Source of the DNA: Mesorhizobium sp. M1B.F.Ca.ET.045.04.1.1
Lineage (GTDB): Bacteria > Pseudomonadota > Alphaproteobacteria > Rhizobiales > Rhizobiaceae
NCBI RefSeq assembly: GCF_003952465.1
Contig: NZ_CP034448.1
Location: 6,239,001-6,303,000, forward strand
DNA: 64,000 bases
Direction of reading: 5' to 3'
The stretch's first letter is position 1. Every line of letters begins with the position of its first letter. Of the stretch, positions 50,048 through 59,482 are shown in pieces. The notes under the pieces were generated by a model that had not been told where the DNA came from, ran no database searches, and was given only the letters and a program-made list of their open reading frames with translations. Both the position numbers and the translations under genes were made by a program.

Positions 50048-51490
50048 ATGGGCGCCGGCGCCTTGACCAGGGATGTCGACCTTCCGAAACCGGACGCCAA
50101 GCGCTGGCTGGCGCTGGCGGAAAAAGCGCTTGCCGGCGGCTCCTTCGAGGAGAAGCTCGTTTCGCACACCGATGACGGCATCCGCATCGAGCCGCTCAGC
50201 GAACGCTCGACGACCGCCGAGCCGCTGGTGCGTACCAATCCGAAGTCGCCATGGATCGTCAGCCAGCGCGTCGACGATCCCGACATCGCCCGCGCCAGCG
50301 CCCAGGCGCTGGAGGATATAGCGCAGGGGGCGACCGGCCTGTCGCTGGTTTTCGAGGGCGCGCCGAACGCCTTCGGCTACGGTCTTCCGCGCACCGCGGA
50401 GGCGCTGGAAACAGTGCTCGACGGCGTGCCGCTCAACCGCGTGCAGGTGCGCATCGACGCGCATCCGTGGAGCCGCGCCGTGGCCGACTGGTTGCTCGCC
50501 TTCCTGACCCGGCGCCGGTCCGATCCGACGAAGCTCAACCTCTCCTTCGGCATCGACCCGGCGGCGATCTTCGCAGGAACCGGGCGGCTGCGCACCTCGA
50601 TCGAGGCGCTGCAGGAATCGATGCCGCAATCGCTGGCGCATTTCTTCTCGATGGGCGTGCCGGGCGCGCTGCTCGAAGCCGATGGCCGCGTCTTCCACAA
50701 TGCCGGCGCCACCGAGGCGCAGGAGCTCGGCACGATGATGGCGTCTGCCGTCTCCTATCTCAGGATGTTCGAGAAGGCGCGACAGCCGCTGGTCTATGCC
50801 GCGCCCTATATCGGCTTCGCGCTCAGCGTCGACCAGGACCAGTTCCTGTCGATCGCCAAGGTGCGGGCGTTGCGCAAACTCTGGGCGCGGATCCAGGAAG
50901 CTTGCTCGATCCCCGGCTCGACGGCAAACGTCCACGCCGAGACCTCCTATCGCATGATGACGGTTGCCGACCCGGAAACCAACATCCTGCGCACCGCGAT
51001 CGCCGCCTTCGCCGCAGCCGCCGGCGGCGCCGATTCGGTCTCGATCCTGCCGCACACCATCGCACATGGGTTGCCCGCCGGTTTCGCGCGCCGCGTCGCC
51101 CGCAATGCGCAGCTGATCATGGCGCATGAAAGCCATCTCCATCATGTCGCCGATCCGGCCAGCGGCGCTGGCGCGGTCGAGGCGCTGACCGACGAGCTTG
51201 CCGCGGCGGCCTGGGAAGAGTTCCAGCGCATCGAGGCCGAAGGCGGGGTGCTCAACAGCCTGCAGCAGGGCTACATCCAGAACCGGGTGCAGACCGCCGC
51301 CGCGAAGCGCAATGCAGCCTACAGGGCAGGCGAACGCGGCATCATCGGAACGACCCTTTACCGCACCACGGGCGAACGCCCGGTCGAGACATCGACGGCC
51401 GAGCGCCGGCCGGCGCTGACGGAAGGCGTCGCCGTGTGCGAGCCGCTTTTTCCGGTGCGCATCGACCAGTCGATCGGAGCCGGATCATGA
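50048..51490 (+). CDS. mutA: Methylmalonyl-CoA mutase small subunit
   Basis: 480 aa from ATG 50048, preceded by GAGGAG; ATG 50024 would add eight residues. The (beta/alpha)8 barrel half is present (LVFEGAPNAFGYGLPRTAEA, HAETSYRMMTVADPETNILR, HTIAHGLPAGFARRVARNAQ), but no B12-binding DxHxxG is seen, as expected of the non-catalytic small subunit. It forms a heterodimer with MutB, whose start overlaps its stop (ATGA). The enzyme interconverts methylmalonyl- and succinyl-CoA in propionate and PHB-related metabolism. Confidence 0.92.
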   Translation: MGAGALTRDVDLPKPDAKRWLALAEKALAGGSFEEKLVSHTDDGIRIEPLSERSTTAEPLVRTNPKSPWIVSQRVDDPDIARASAQALEDIAQGATGLSLVFEGAPNAFGYGLPRTAEALETVLDGVPLNRVQVRIDAHPWSRAVADWLLAFLTRRRSDPTKLNLSFGIDPAAIFAGTGRLRTSIEALQESMPQSLAHFFSMGVPGALLEADGRVFHNAGATEAQELGTMMASAVSYLRMFEKARQPLVYAAPYIGFALSVDQDQFLSIAKVRALRKLWARIQEACSIPGSTANVHAETSYRMMTVADPETNILRTAIAAFAAAAGGADSVSILPHTIAHGLPAGFARRVARNAQLIMAHESHLHHVADPASGAGAVEALTDELAAAAWEEFQRIEAEGGVLNSLQQGYIQNRVQTAAAKRNAAYRAGERGIIGTTLYRTTGERPVETSTAERRPALTEGVAVCEPLFPVRIDQSIGAGS

Positions 51491-53610
51491 TCCCGGATTT
51501 CAGCCAGATCGGCTGGTCGGAGCCGCGCCGCGCGCCGGTCGAGCTCAAGGGCCAGCGGATGACGCCGGAAGGCATCGCGGTGAAGCATCTCTATGGCCAA
51601 GGCGACCTCAAGGGCCTCGCCAATCTCGACACCTATCCCGGCCTGCCGCCTTTCGTGCGCGGCCCCTACCCGACCATGTATGTCCAGCAGCCCTGGACGA
51701 TCCGGCAATATGCCGGCTTCTCGACGGCAGAGGAATCCAACGCCTTCTACCGGCGCAACCTCGCCGCCGGGCAGAAGGGGCTGTCGGTCGCCTTCGACCT
51801 CGCAACCCATCGCGGCTATGACAGCGACCATCCGCGCGTCGCCGGCGATGTCGGCATGGCGGGCGTGGCGATCGATTCCATCCTCGACATGCGCCAGCTG
51901 TTCGACGGCATCCCGCTCAACGAAATGACGGTGTCGATGACGATGAACGGCGCGGTGCTGCCGATCATGGCGTTGTACATCGTGGCGGCGGAGGAACAGG
52001 GCGTCGCCGAGAAGCATCTGGCGGGGACCATTCAGAACGACATCCTGAAGGAGTTCATGGTCCGCAACACCTACATCTATCCGCCGAAGCCATCGATGCG
52101 GATCGTGTCGGACATTTTCGCCTACACCTCGCGGCATATGCCGAAGTTCAACTCGATCTCGATCTCCGGCTATCACATGCAGGAAGCGGGCGCGACGGCC
52201 GACCTCGAACTCGCCTACACCATTGCCGACGGCATCGAATATGCGCGCGCCGGCGTCGCCGCCGGGCTCGACATCGACCGCTTCGCGCCCCGTCTCTCCT
52301 TCTTCTGGGCGATCGGCATGAACTTCTTCATGGAGGTCGCCAAGCTCAGGGCCGCGCGGCTTTTGTGGTCGAGCCTGATGAAGAAGAATTTTGCGCCGAA
52401 GGACGAGCGCTCGCTGTCGCTGCGCACCCATTGCCAGACGTCCGGCTGGTCGCTGACTGCGCAGGACCCCTACAACAACATCACCCGCACGACGATCGAG
52501 GCGATGGCGGCGACGCAGGGGCACACACAGTCGCTGCACACCAATTCCTTCGACGAGGCGATGGCGCTGCCGACCGACCATTCGGCCCGCATTGCCCGCA
52601 ACACGCAGCTCATCCTGCAGAAGGAATCCGGCACCACCCGCATGATCGACCCGTGGGGCGGCTCGGCCTATGTCGAGCGCCTGACGCACGATCTGGCGGC
52701 CCGCGCGCTCGCCCATATCGAGGAGGTCGAAAACCTCGGCGGCATGGCGGCGGCGATCGAGAAAGGCATTCCGAAGCTGCGCATCGAGGAGGCTGCCGCG
52801 CGCACGCAGGCGCGCATCGATTCCGGCGAGCAGGTGCTGGTCGGCGTCAATGCGCATCGCCCGGAAGCCGATATCGAGGTCGATGTGCTGAAGATCGACA
52901 ATGCCGAGGTGAAGGCCAGGCAGTTGGCGAAGCTGCAGCGGCTGAAGGGCACGCGCGACGTCGCGGCACTCGAGGATGCGCTGGCGGCGCTCTCTGGCGC
53001 TGCCGAGAGCGGCGAGAACCTGCTCGAATTCGCGATCCGCGCCGCGCGCGCCAACGCAACCGTGGGCGAGATCTCGCTGGCGCTGGAGAAGGTGTTCGGC
53101 CGCCATGCGGCCACGGTGCAGACCATCTCCGGCGTCTATCGCGACGCGCTTGGCGACAATCCGGCGGTCGACCGGCTCAAGGAAAAGATCGAAGCGTTCG
53201 AGAAGAAGTCCGGCGCCAGGCCACGCATCCTGGTCGCCAAGATGGGACAGGACGGCCACGACCGCGGCCAGAAGGTGATCGCCAGCGCCTTTGCCGATCT
53301 CGGCTTCGACGTCACCGTAGGGCCGATGTTCCAGACGCCGGACGAGATCGCGAAGCTGGCAGTGCAGCACGATGTCGATATCATCGGCGCGTCGTCGCTG
53401 GCGGCCGGGCACCTGACGCTGATCCCCGAGCTCAAGGAAGCGCTGAAGAAGCTCGGCCATGGCGACATGCTGATCGTCGCCGGTGGCGTCATCCCGCCGC
53501 AGGACTATGACGCGGTGCTGAAGGCGGGGGCGGCGGAAATCTTCCCGCCGGGGACCGTCATCCCGCAGGCGGCAGACCGGCTGATGGATCGGTTGCTGGC
53601 CGATCAGTGA
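51487..53610 (+). CDS. mutB: Methylmalonyl-CoA mutase large (catalytic) subunit
   Basis: 707 aa from ATG 51487. The barrel has YPTMYVQQPWTIRQYAGF, GLSVAFDLATHRGYDSDH and QTSGWSLTAQDPYNNI, all standard. The C-terminal B12-binding domain has DGHDRGQKVIASAFADLGF, with Asp ~589 and the cobalt-ligand His ~591. In Sinorhizobium the orthologue is bhbA, needed for growth on hydroxybutyrate. Cytoplasmic, dependent on adenosylcobalamin. Overlaps mutA by four bases. No epimerase or MeaB chaperone gene is adjacent. Confidence 0.96.
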   Translation: MIPDFSQIGWSEPRRAPVELKGQRMTPEGIAVKHLYGQGDLKGLANLDTYPGLPPFVRGPYPTMYVQQPWTIRQYAGFSTAEESNAFYRRNLAAGQKGLSVAFDLATHRGYDSDHPRVAGDVGMAGVAIDSILDMRQLFDGIPLNEMTVSMTMNGAVLPIMALYIVAAEEQGVAEKHLAGTIQNDILKEFMVRNTYIYPPKPSMRIVSDIFAYTSRHMPKFNSISISGYHMQEAGATADLELAYTIADGIEYARAGVAAGLDIDRFAPRLSFFWAIGMNFFMEVAKLRAARLLWSSLMKKNFAPKDERSLSLRTHCQTSGWSLTAQDPYNNITRTTIEAMAATQGHTQSLHTNSFDEAMALPTDHSARIARNTQLILQKESGTTRMIDPWGGSAYVERLTHDLAARALAHIEEVENLGGMAAAIEKGIPKLRIEEAAARTQARIDSGEQVLVGVNAHRPEADIEVDVLKIDNAEVKARQLAKLQRLKGTRDVAALEDALAALSGAAESGENLLEFAIRAARANATVGEISLALEKVFGRHAATVQTISGVYRDALGDNPAVDRLKEKIEAFEKKSGARPRILVAKMGQDGHDRGQKVIASAFADLGFDVTVGPMFQTPDEIAKLAVQHDVDIIGASSLAAGHLTLIPELKEALKKLGHGDMLIVAGGVIPPQDYDAVLKAGAAEIFPPGTVIPQAADRLMDRLLADQ

Positions 53611-53670
53611 GGGCTTGCTGACTTGGCAGGAAGGTTGTCCTGTGGAAATAGATACAACCATGGCGCGATG

Positions 53671-53913
53671 ATGTTTAAGACGATCATCCACAGGCTTGAG
53701 GACGGATCGGGGGCCTTGCTGCTGCCACGCGAAATGCTTGACAGCTTGGACCTTCAAGTTGGCGATGAGCTGCAGATCATCGAGACCGACGACGGCCTCA
53801 TTCTAAGGCCAGTCCGCCACGACAACTACAAGCGGCAAATGAACGCCGCTCGCGATGTCATGGACAAATACGAAGCTGCACTGCGGAAGCTTTCAACGTT
53901 GGATAACAGCTAG
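53671..53913 (+). CDS. AbrB/MazE-type antitoxin-like DNA-binding protein
   Basis: 80 aa from ATG 53671 (ATG 53668 adds one). The swapped-hairpin domain (MFKTIIHRLEDGSGALLLPR, then DLQVGDELQIIETDDGLILR) is followed by a helical tail (RDVMDKYEAALRKLS) of the kind that binds a toxin. In this group the toxin gene, often a Doc/Fic type, follows directly. Here the stop codon TAG is the first base triplet of a MITE-like element and no toxin follows, so it looks orphaned. Confidence 0.8.
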   Translation: MFKTIIHRLEDGSGALLLPREMLDSLDLQVGDELQIIETDDGLILRPVRHDNYKRQMNAARDVMDKYEAALRKLSTLDNS

Positions 53914-54296
53914 TTCCTCAACACAGTGATTTTGAAAGATTGCAGGCTTGTCGGGCAAGGCTATCAACCTCCGTTCGGGATAAGTCAGCGCAAACGCTGG
54001 CGATGAGCTGAAGGCTCCCGAAACTCGTCATTCTAGGGCGGAGCAAGGAGCGTAGCGACGCGCGCAGACCCTAGAATCCATGCCGTTACCTGGACCGAAG
54101 TGTGCAACGGTGCAGAATTCTGGACCGCCGCGGCGCTTCCAAGTCACGGCATGGATCCTCGGGTCTGCGCGCGTCGCTTCGCTCCTTGCTCCGCCCGTGG
54201 ATGACGATCGCGATAGGCGTCTCGGCCAATCGCCAAGGCATGGGATCTGCCAACGCACACCAGCCAACCGGTCAAAACTTCTGTATTGAGGAACTA
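53911..54296. repeat. MITE-like dispersed element, copy B (386 bp)
   Basis: Reverse-oriented homologue of copy A at 25826-26218. Terminal repeats TAGTTCCTCAACACAGTGAT (53911-53930) and its near-complement at 54277-54296. A long inner palindrome spans ~54030-54210. Both ends supply stop codons: TAG for the AbrB gene on the plus strand, and TAG for the GreA/GreB-like gene on the minus strand. Confidence 0.82.
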
Positions 54297-54776
54297 ATTC
54301 TCGACCTTGTCCGAGAGCTTGACGATCTCCCATTCCTTGCCGTTGACGGCAACGACCTCGCCGACCTTCTTGCCGAACAAGGCCACGGCCATCGGCGAGA
54401 CATGGGAGATACTGCCTTTTGACGGATTCGCCTCGTCCTCGCCGACGATGCGCCAATGCACTTTCTTGCCGTCGTCGCCTTCCAGCGTGACGCCCATGCC
54501 AAAGCGGACAACGTCGCTGCCCGGCTCCGGCACGGAAAGCTCGGCGCTCTCGCGCCGCGCGGTCCAGTAGCGCAGGTCGCGCGACACGACCGCAAGGCGC
54601 TCGCGATCGCCGCGCCTTTCGGCTTTGGCCATCAGGTCGCGCAGCTCGGCGAGGTTCTCCTCGATGATCGCCAGGCCCCGCTCCGTCACCAGATTGCGGT
54701 GCGAACTGATCGGCCGTTCGCCGACTCCGGCGATGGCGTTTTCGCTGTCTTCTTCGCGCGTGAAAGCTCTGCTCAT
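54294..54776 (-). CDS. GreA/GreB family transcription elongation factor
   Basis: 160 aa. N-terminal coiled coil (LVTERGLAIIEENLAELRDL ... AERRGDRERLAVVSRDLRYW) and C-terminal FKBP-like domain (VRFGMGVTLEGDDGKKVHWR, SPMAVALFGKKVGEVVAVNG). GreB-like features include the longer basic coil. Gre factors enter the RNA polymerase secondary channel and promote transcript cleavage. The tip acidic pair is not clearly the canonical D-E, so it might be a Rnk- or Gfh-like variant. The stop codon lies in the terminal repeat of the MITE-like element. Confidence 0.87.
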   Translation of the reverse strand: MSRAFTREEDSENAIAGVGERPISSHRNLVTERGLAIIEENLAELRDLMAKAERRGDRERLAVVSRDLRYWTARRESAELSVPEPGSDVVRFGMGVTLEGDDGKKVHWRIVGEDEANPSKGSISHVSPMAVALFGKKVGEVVAVNGKEWEIVKLSDKVEN

Positions 54777-54882
54777 TCAACGACCTTAGGCTTGGTGAGG
54801 CTGCTGCACAAGCGATTTGCCTGCGAGCATGCCTTGGCACGATTCCTGCGACGAACCGGGCGAAACGCCAGGACCTGTGCCG

Positions 54883-56259
54883 ATGTTGAACAGACGAACG
54901 CTGCTTGCCCAGACCGCAGGCCTCGCCGTTGCCGGGCTCTTTGCCGGCAAGGCATCGGCGAAAATGCTGCCCGGCATCGAGAAGGCCGCGATGCGCGGCT
55001 CAATCAACGCCATCGAAATCGGCGTGCAACCCGGCTCGCTGGACGATCAGAGCAAGGCCTTCGCCAAGATGCTCGCTGAAGCCAGCGACCGCGACGCGCC
55101 GGTGTTCCTGCCGCCCGGCACCTATCTCGTCTCCAACCTGAAGCTGCCGGCGCGGGTGCGCCTGTCGGGCGTGCCCGGAGCAACCCGCATCGTCTATGGC
55201 GGCAACGGCCATCTTATGATGGCCGAGCAGGCCGAACATATCGAGCTCAGCGGACTGGTGCTCGACGGCAGCAACCGCTGGCTGGCCGACTATACGCAAG
55301 GATTGCTCGATCTGCGCCGCGTCGCCCATCTCGCCATCGACAATTGCCAGGTCACCGGCAGCGGCAAGAACGGGATGGCGCTGGAGCATGTCGCCGGCCG
55401 CGTCGGCCGCTCCGATATTTCGGGCGCGGCGGATGCCGGCATCTATTCGGTCGAGGCCGGCGGACTGGAGATTTCGGGCAACACGGTATCCGACTGCGCC
55501 AATGGAGGCATTCTGGTGCATCGCTGGCAGGCTGCGGAGGACGGCACCATCGTCAGCGGCAACCGCGTGCAACGCATCGGCGCGAGGAGCGGCGGCACAG
55601 GCCAGAACGGCAACGGCATCAATGCCTTCCGCGCCGGCAATGTCATCATCTCCGGCAACGTCGTCTCGGATTGCGCCTTCACGGCGATCCGCGCCAACAG
55701 CTCCAGCAACCTGCAGATCACCGGCAACACCTGCGCGCGCTCCGGCGAGACGGGGATCTATTCGGAATTCTCCTTCGAAGGCGCGATCCTCAGCAACAAT
55801 CTGGTCGACGGCGCCGCCAACGGCATCTCGATCGTCAACTTCAACGAGGGCGGCCGCATGGCCGTATGCTCGAACAACATCGTGCGCAACCTTTCGACGG
55901 TCGGCCCTTATACCGCCGACCCACCGGGCTTCGGCGTCGGCATCAGCGCCGAGGCCGACACCACGGTTTCGGGCAATGTGGTCGAGAACGCGCCGCTCTA
56001 CGGCATGCAGCTCGGCTGGGGACCTTATCTGCGCAATGTCGTGGCGACGGGAAACGTCATCCGCAAGGCAGGCACCGGCATCGTCGTCAGCGTCGTCGAA
56101 GGCTCCGGCAGCGCCGTCATCTCTGACAATGTCATCGACGGCGCAAAGAACGGCGCCATCATCGGCCAGCGCTGGGCCGACCCGGTGACCGGCGACCTCG
56201 CCCGATCTGCCGATACGGGCTACGCGCATCTCACTGTCGAGCGCAACAAGGTCAGCTAG
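54883..56259 (+). CDS. TIGR03808 family TAT-exported parallel beta-helix protein
   Basis: 458 aa from ATG 54883. The N-terminus MLNRRTLLAQTAGLAVAGLF is a twin-arginine signal. The rest is a right-handed parallel beta-helix: repeated rungs such as ADAGIYSVEAGGLEISGNTV, GNVIISGNVVSDCAFTAIRA, LQITGNTCARSGETGIYS and TTVSGNVVENAPLYGMQLGW. The family (TIGR03808) is confined to rhizobial-type bacteria and is of unknown role; such folds often bind or cleave polysaccharides. Periplasmic. Monocistronic. Confidence 0.88.
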   Translation: MLNRRTLLAQTAGLAVAGLFAGKASAKMLPGIEKAAMRGSINAIEIGVQPGSLDDQSKAFAKMLAEASDRDAPVFLPPGTYLVSNLKLPARVRLSGVPGATRIVYGGNGHLMMAEQAEHIELSGLVLDGSNRWLADYTQGLLDLRRVAHLAIDNCQVTGSGKNGMALEHVAGRVGRSDISGAADAGIYSVEAGGLEISGNTVSDCANGGILVHRWQAAEDGTIVSGNRVQRIGARSGGTGQNGNGINAFRAGNVIISGNVVSDCAFTAIRANSSSNLQITGNTCARSGETGIYSEFSFEGAILSNNLVDGAANGISIVNFNEGGRMAVCSNNIVRNLSTVGPYTADPPGFGVGISAEADTTVSGNVVENAPLYGMQLGWGPYLRNVVATGNVIRKAGTGIVVSVVEGSGSAVISDNVIDGAKNGAIIGQRWADPVTGDLARSADTGYAHLTVERNKVS

Positions 56260-56387
56260 ACCACAGCCTCGAAAATGCCTGCCTGGACTTTTGGCGGCGG
56301 CCTCGTCTGTCAACAATCACGGATTCGGCGTAGTCGATTGCAATCCTTCCTGCCTCCCTAGCCGCAAATTGGCATCTTAGATTTAGA

Positions 56388-56400
56388 TACACATTGTGTA
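56388..56400. promoter_or_regulatory. Palindromic operator of the TacA/TacT-type operon
   Basis: TACACATTGTGTA is a perfect palindrome with a single central T. It lies 38 bp upstream of the antitoxin ATG, where the antitoxin or the complex would bind to repress the operon. Confidence 0.6.
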
Positions 56401-56438
56401 TGCAAATATGCTATGTCGATAGCGGAAGGATTCACCGC

Positions 56439-56720
56439 ATGGCCACGAAAAACCAGGATACCCACGCCAAGCCCGTCAATCTGCGCATCCGCGAGGATGT
56501 CCGCATCCTGATCGACCGCGCCGCGAAGATACGCGGCAAGACCCGCTCCGACTTCATGATCGACGCCGCTTATCGTGCAGCCGAAGACACGCTGCTCGAC
56601 CAGACGCTCGTCAAGGTCGATGCCGAAAGCTATCAGCATTATCTCGATATCCTCGATCGGCCACCGAGCGGCGAGGGATTTGCCCGTCTGATGAATGCGC
56701 CTAAGCCTTGGCGGGACTGA
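56439..56720 (+). CDS. DUF1778 / TacA-type antitoxin
   Basis: 93 aa from ATG 56439 with GGAAGGA upstream. A ribbon-helix-helix domain (KPVNLRIREDVRILIDRAAK, GKTRSDFMIDAAYRAAEDTL) is followed by a tail (FARLMNAPKPWRD) of the type that wraps the GNAT toxin. TacA antitoxins neutralise TacT and repress the operon. The stop overlaps the toxin start by one base (TGATG). Confidence 0.92.
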   Translation: MATKNQDTHAKPVNLRIREDVRILIDRAAKIRGKTRSDFMIDAAYRAAEDTLLDQTLVKVDAESYQHYLDILDRPPSGEGFARLMNAPKPWRD

Positions 56721-57205
56721 TGCTATCGGCACCAGCCCTTCTTGCCGATAGTCACGAACTCGACCTTTTTCAAAGCGGGACCGACAGCCTGGATCAATGG
56801 CTTCGACGGCGGGCGCGCGCCAATCAAGTCAGCGGGGCGTCCAGAACCTATGTGATTGCAGAAAGCGCGCGCGTTGTTGGTTACTATTGCCTTTCATCAG
56901 GCGGACTTGACCTGGCGGATGCGCCCGGTTCGATCCGGCGTAATATGCCCGATCCCGTGCCCATGGCCGTACTTGGCCGCTTGGCTGTCGATGCAAGCTG
57001 GCAGGGAAAGGGCCTGGGCGTCGCTTTGTTGCAGGACGCGGTGCTGCGGACCGGTCAAGCGGCAGCCATTCTCGGCATTCGTGGTCTCTTGGTTCACGCC
57101 ATATCGGACGAAGCCAAAGCGTTTTATGAGCGGTATGGCTTCCAGGCTTCTCCAAAAAGTCCGATGACTTTGGTGCTATCGCTGAAGATGGCTCAGAAGG
57201 GGTAA
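56720..57205 (+). CDS. GNAT family toxin, TacT type
   Basis: 161 aa from ATG 56720. The acetyltransferase fold has VVGYYCLSSGGLDL, the acetyl-CoA loop VDASWQGKGLGVALLQDAVL (Q-G-K-G-L-G at ~103-108) and FYERYGFQASP near the end, with the TacT-specific start LFQSGTDSLDQWLRRRA. TacT toxins acetylate the amino acid on charged tRNAs and stop translation. The catalytic Tyr in FYERYGF is present, so it should be active. Coupled to the antitoxin upstream. Confidence 0.93.
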   Translation: MLSAPALLADSHELDLFQSGTDSLDQWLRRRARANQVSGASRTYVIAESARVVGYYCLSSGGLDLADAPGSIRRNMPDPVPMAVLGRLAVDASWQGKGLGVALLQDAVLRTGQAAAILGIRGLLVHAISDEAKAFYERYGFQASPKSPMTLVLSLKMAQKG

Positions 57206-57254
57206 CTGTCCTGGCTCGCCCGGGAAGCAGCATATGCGTGTCGCATTGTCCGCG

Positions 57255-58259
57255 CTAGCTGAGCGCCACCGTCGGCCGCAGTGTGCCGACCTTGGCGCCG
57301 ATACGGCTTTCGATCGGCGGATGGGCGAGTTGGGTAAGCTTCGCCGCGAGCGCTTCGTCGCTGCGCAGCAGTTTTGCCAGCACCGCCGCGATCATCACTT
57401 CGGCGGCGCGGCCGGCGCCGTCATCGCATTTCAAAGCAATGCCGAGGCCGAGTTCGAGAACAGCGGCGCAATAGACGCCCTCGGCGCCGGTCTTGACGAA
57501 GATACGGCCGGGGGCGGCCTGCATCAGCGCGAGATCCGCCTTGCCGGTGCCGGCCACCAGGAACGGCTCGGCCATGCAGGCCGAGAGCAGCCGCTTCGCG
57601 GCCTTGGCGCGTTCGGGCAGAAAGCCCCTGCCCGTCACCATACGGGCAAAGCCGAGCGCGAAGTTCTTCAGCGGCACGGCATAGGTGGGGATCGAGCAAC
57701 CATCCGTGCCGCAATGGTCGACATCATGCGCGGCGCCGGTCACCGATTGCATGACGTCGCGCACCATGTCCTGCAGCGCATGGCCAGCCTTGACGTAGCC
57801 GCGATGCTCGATGCCCGAGTGAGCGCAGGTGCACAGGAAGCCAGAATGCTTGCCGGAACAATTGTTGTGCAGTGCGTTCGGCGTGCCGCCGCCCCGCGCC
57901 AGCGCAATCGTCGCATCGTGGCTGGATGGCCAGTGCGCGCCGCATTCGAGCGCGGACTTGTCCAAGCCGGCTTTCGCCAGCATCGCTGCCGCCAGTTCGA
58001 CGTGCGCCGGTTCGCCCGAATGCGAGGCGCAGGCGAGCGCCAGTTCACGGTCACCGAGGCCATAGGCATCGGCAGCCCCGCTTTCGACCAGCGGCAGCGC
58101 CTGGATCGCCTTCACCGCCGAGCGTGGAAACACCGGTCGGGTCGTGTCGCCGATCTCCCAGACGGGCTTGCCGTCGGCATCGAAGACAGAAACCGCGCCG
58201 CGATGGGCGCTTTCAACCACCGCGCCACGCAGAACTTCTACCAAAACCGGATTGGACAT
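57255..58259 (-). CDS. Rhizobial-type (class 3) L-asparaginase
   Basis: 334 aa from ATG 58259 with GGGAGG upstream. It lacks the threonine motifs of the classical bacterial enzymes and instead shows the rhizobial set: Ser47-X2-Lys50 in PRSAVKAIQ, Ser ~79 in CASHSGEPAH, and the metal-binding Cys ~134 in HNNCSGKHSGF, with CGTDGCSIPTYA further on. This is the ReAV/ReAIV-type architecture of Rhizobium etli, which hydrolyses asparagine to aspartate and ammonia. It is minus-strand, with a thiolase gene upstream in the same direction, 56 bp away. Confidence 0.88.
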   Translation of the reverse strand: MSNPVLVEVLRGAVVESAHRGAVSVFDADGKPVWEIGDTTRPVFPRSAVKAIQALPLVESGAADAYGLGDRELALACASHSGEPAHVELAAAMLAKAGLDKSALECGAHWPSSHDATIALARGGGTPNALHNNCSGKHSGFLCTCAHSGIEHRGYVKAGHALQDMVRDVMQSVTGAAHDVDHCGTDGCSIPTYAVPLKNFALGFARMVTGRGFLPERAKAAKRLLSACMAEPFLVAGTGKADLALMQAAPGRIFVKTGAEGVYCAAVLELGLGIALKCDDGAGRAAEVMIAAVLAKLLRSDEALAAKLTQLAHPPIESRIGAKVGTLRPTVALS

Positions 58260-58315
58260 GCTGCCTCCCGCACGCACGCGCCCAAGGGGGCGCGGCGCTT
58301 TAATGCGGGCCGCTT

Positions 58316-59482
58316 CTACCTGATCCGGTCGAGGATGGAAACGTAGTTCGCGACGGCGGCGCCGCCCATGTTGAAGATGCCGCCGAGTTTTGCGCCCGGC
58401 ACCTGGATGCCGCCGGCTTCGCCGGTCAGCTGCATGGCGGTCAGCACATGCATCGAGACACCGGTGGCGCCGATCGGATGGCCCTTGGCCTTCAATCCGC
58501 CGGAAGGGTTGACCGGCAGGCGGCCGTCCTTCGCGGTCGTGCCATCAAGCGCAAGCTTCGCACCCTCGCCGGGCTTGGCCAGGCCCATCGCCTCATATTC
58601 GATGAGCTCGGCGATGGTGAAGCAGTCATGCGTCTCGACGAAGGAGAGGTCGTCGAGCGTGACGCCGGCCTTCTTCAGCGCCTGCTCCCAGGCCCGCTCG
58701 CAGCCCTCGAAGGCAAGGATGTCGCGCTTCGACATCGGCAGGAAATCCTGGACGTGCTCGTTGGCGCGGAAGGTGACCGCACGGCGCATCCTCAGCGCCG
58801 TCGCCGTGTCAGTGAGCACGAGCGCCGCCGCGCCATCCGAAACAAGCGAGCAGTCAGTGCGCTTCAGCGGACCGGCGACGAAGGGGTTCTTCTCGCTCTC
58901 CTGGCGGCAGAACTCGTAGCCGAAATCCTTACGCATCTGGGCATAAGGATTGTCGACGCCGTTTTTGTGGTTCTTGGCGGCGATCATGGCGAGCGCATCG
59001 GACTGGTCGCCATAGCGCTGGAAATAGGCCTGAGCGATCTTGCCGAAGACGCCGGCGAAACCGGCCGGCGTATCGCCCTCCTCGGGCAGGTAGGAGGCCT
59101 TGAGCAGGTTCTTGCCGATCTCCGGGCCGGGGGTCGTGGTCATCTGCTCTGCGCCGACTACCAGCACGATGCGGGCGGCGTTGGAATCGATGGCGCGGAT
59201 CCCTTGCCTCACCGCGGCCGAACCGGTGGCGCAGGCATTTTCGACGCGCGTCGCCGGCTTGAAGCGCAGCCGGTCATCGGCCTGCAGAACCAGGCTTGCG
59301 GTGAAATCCTGCGGCGAGAAGCCGGCGTTGAAATGGCCAAGCACGATCTCGTCGACATCGTCCGGGCCGATGCCCGCATGGTCGAGCGCGTCCACGGCGA
59401 CCTTGGTGATCAAGCCCTCCAGCGTTTCGCCTTCGAGCTTGCCGAAGCGCGAATGCGCCCAGCCGACGATGCATGCGGTCAT
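58316..59482 (-). CDS. Thiolase family acetyl-CoA acetyltransferase (SCP-x type)
   Basis: 388 aa from ATG 59482 with GGAGG upstream. Thiolase features: ATRVENACATGSAAVRQGIR with the nucleophile Cys, then THDCFTIAELIEYEAMGLAK and GGLKAKGHPIGATGVSMHVL carrying the catalytic His; the end has FNMGGAAVANYV. The SCP-x-type lacks the C-terminal GGG-C of classical enzymes. It cleaves or forms 3-ketoacyl-CoA in the cytoplasm; the chain length is unknown. It starts 187 bp from the divergent betI. Confidence 0.87.
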   Translation of the reverse strand: MTACIVGWAHSRFGKLEGETLEGLITKVAVDALDHAGIGPDDVDEIVLGHFNAGFSPQDFTASLVLQADDRLRFKPATRVENACATGSAAVRQGIRAIDSNAARIVLVVGAEQMTTTPGPEIGKNLLKASYLPEEGDTPAGFAGVFGKIAQAYFQRYGDQSDALAMIAAKNHKNGVDNPYAQMRKDFGYEFCRQESEKNPFVAGPLKRTDCSLVSDGAAALVLTDTATALRMRRAVTFRANEHVQDFLPMSKRDILAFEGCERAWEQALKKAGVTLDDLSFVETHDCFTIAELIEYEAMGLAKPGEGAKLALDGTTAKDGRLPVNPSGGLKAKGHPIGATGVSMHVLTAMQLTGEAGGIQVPGAKLGGIFNMGGAAVANYVSILDRIR

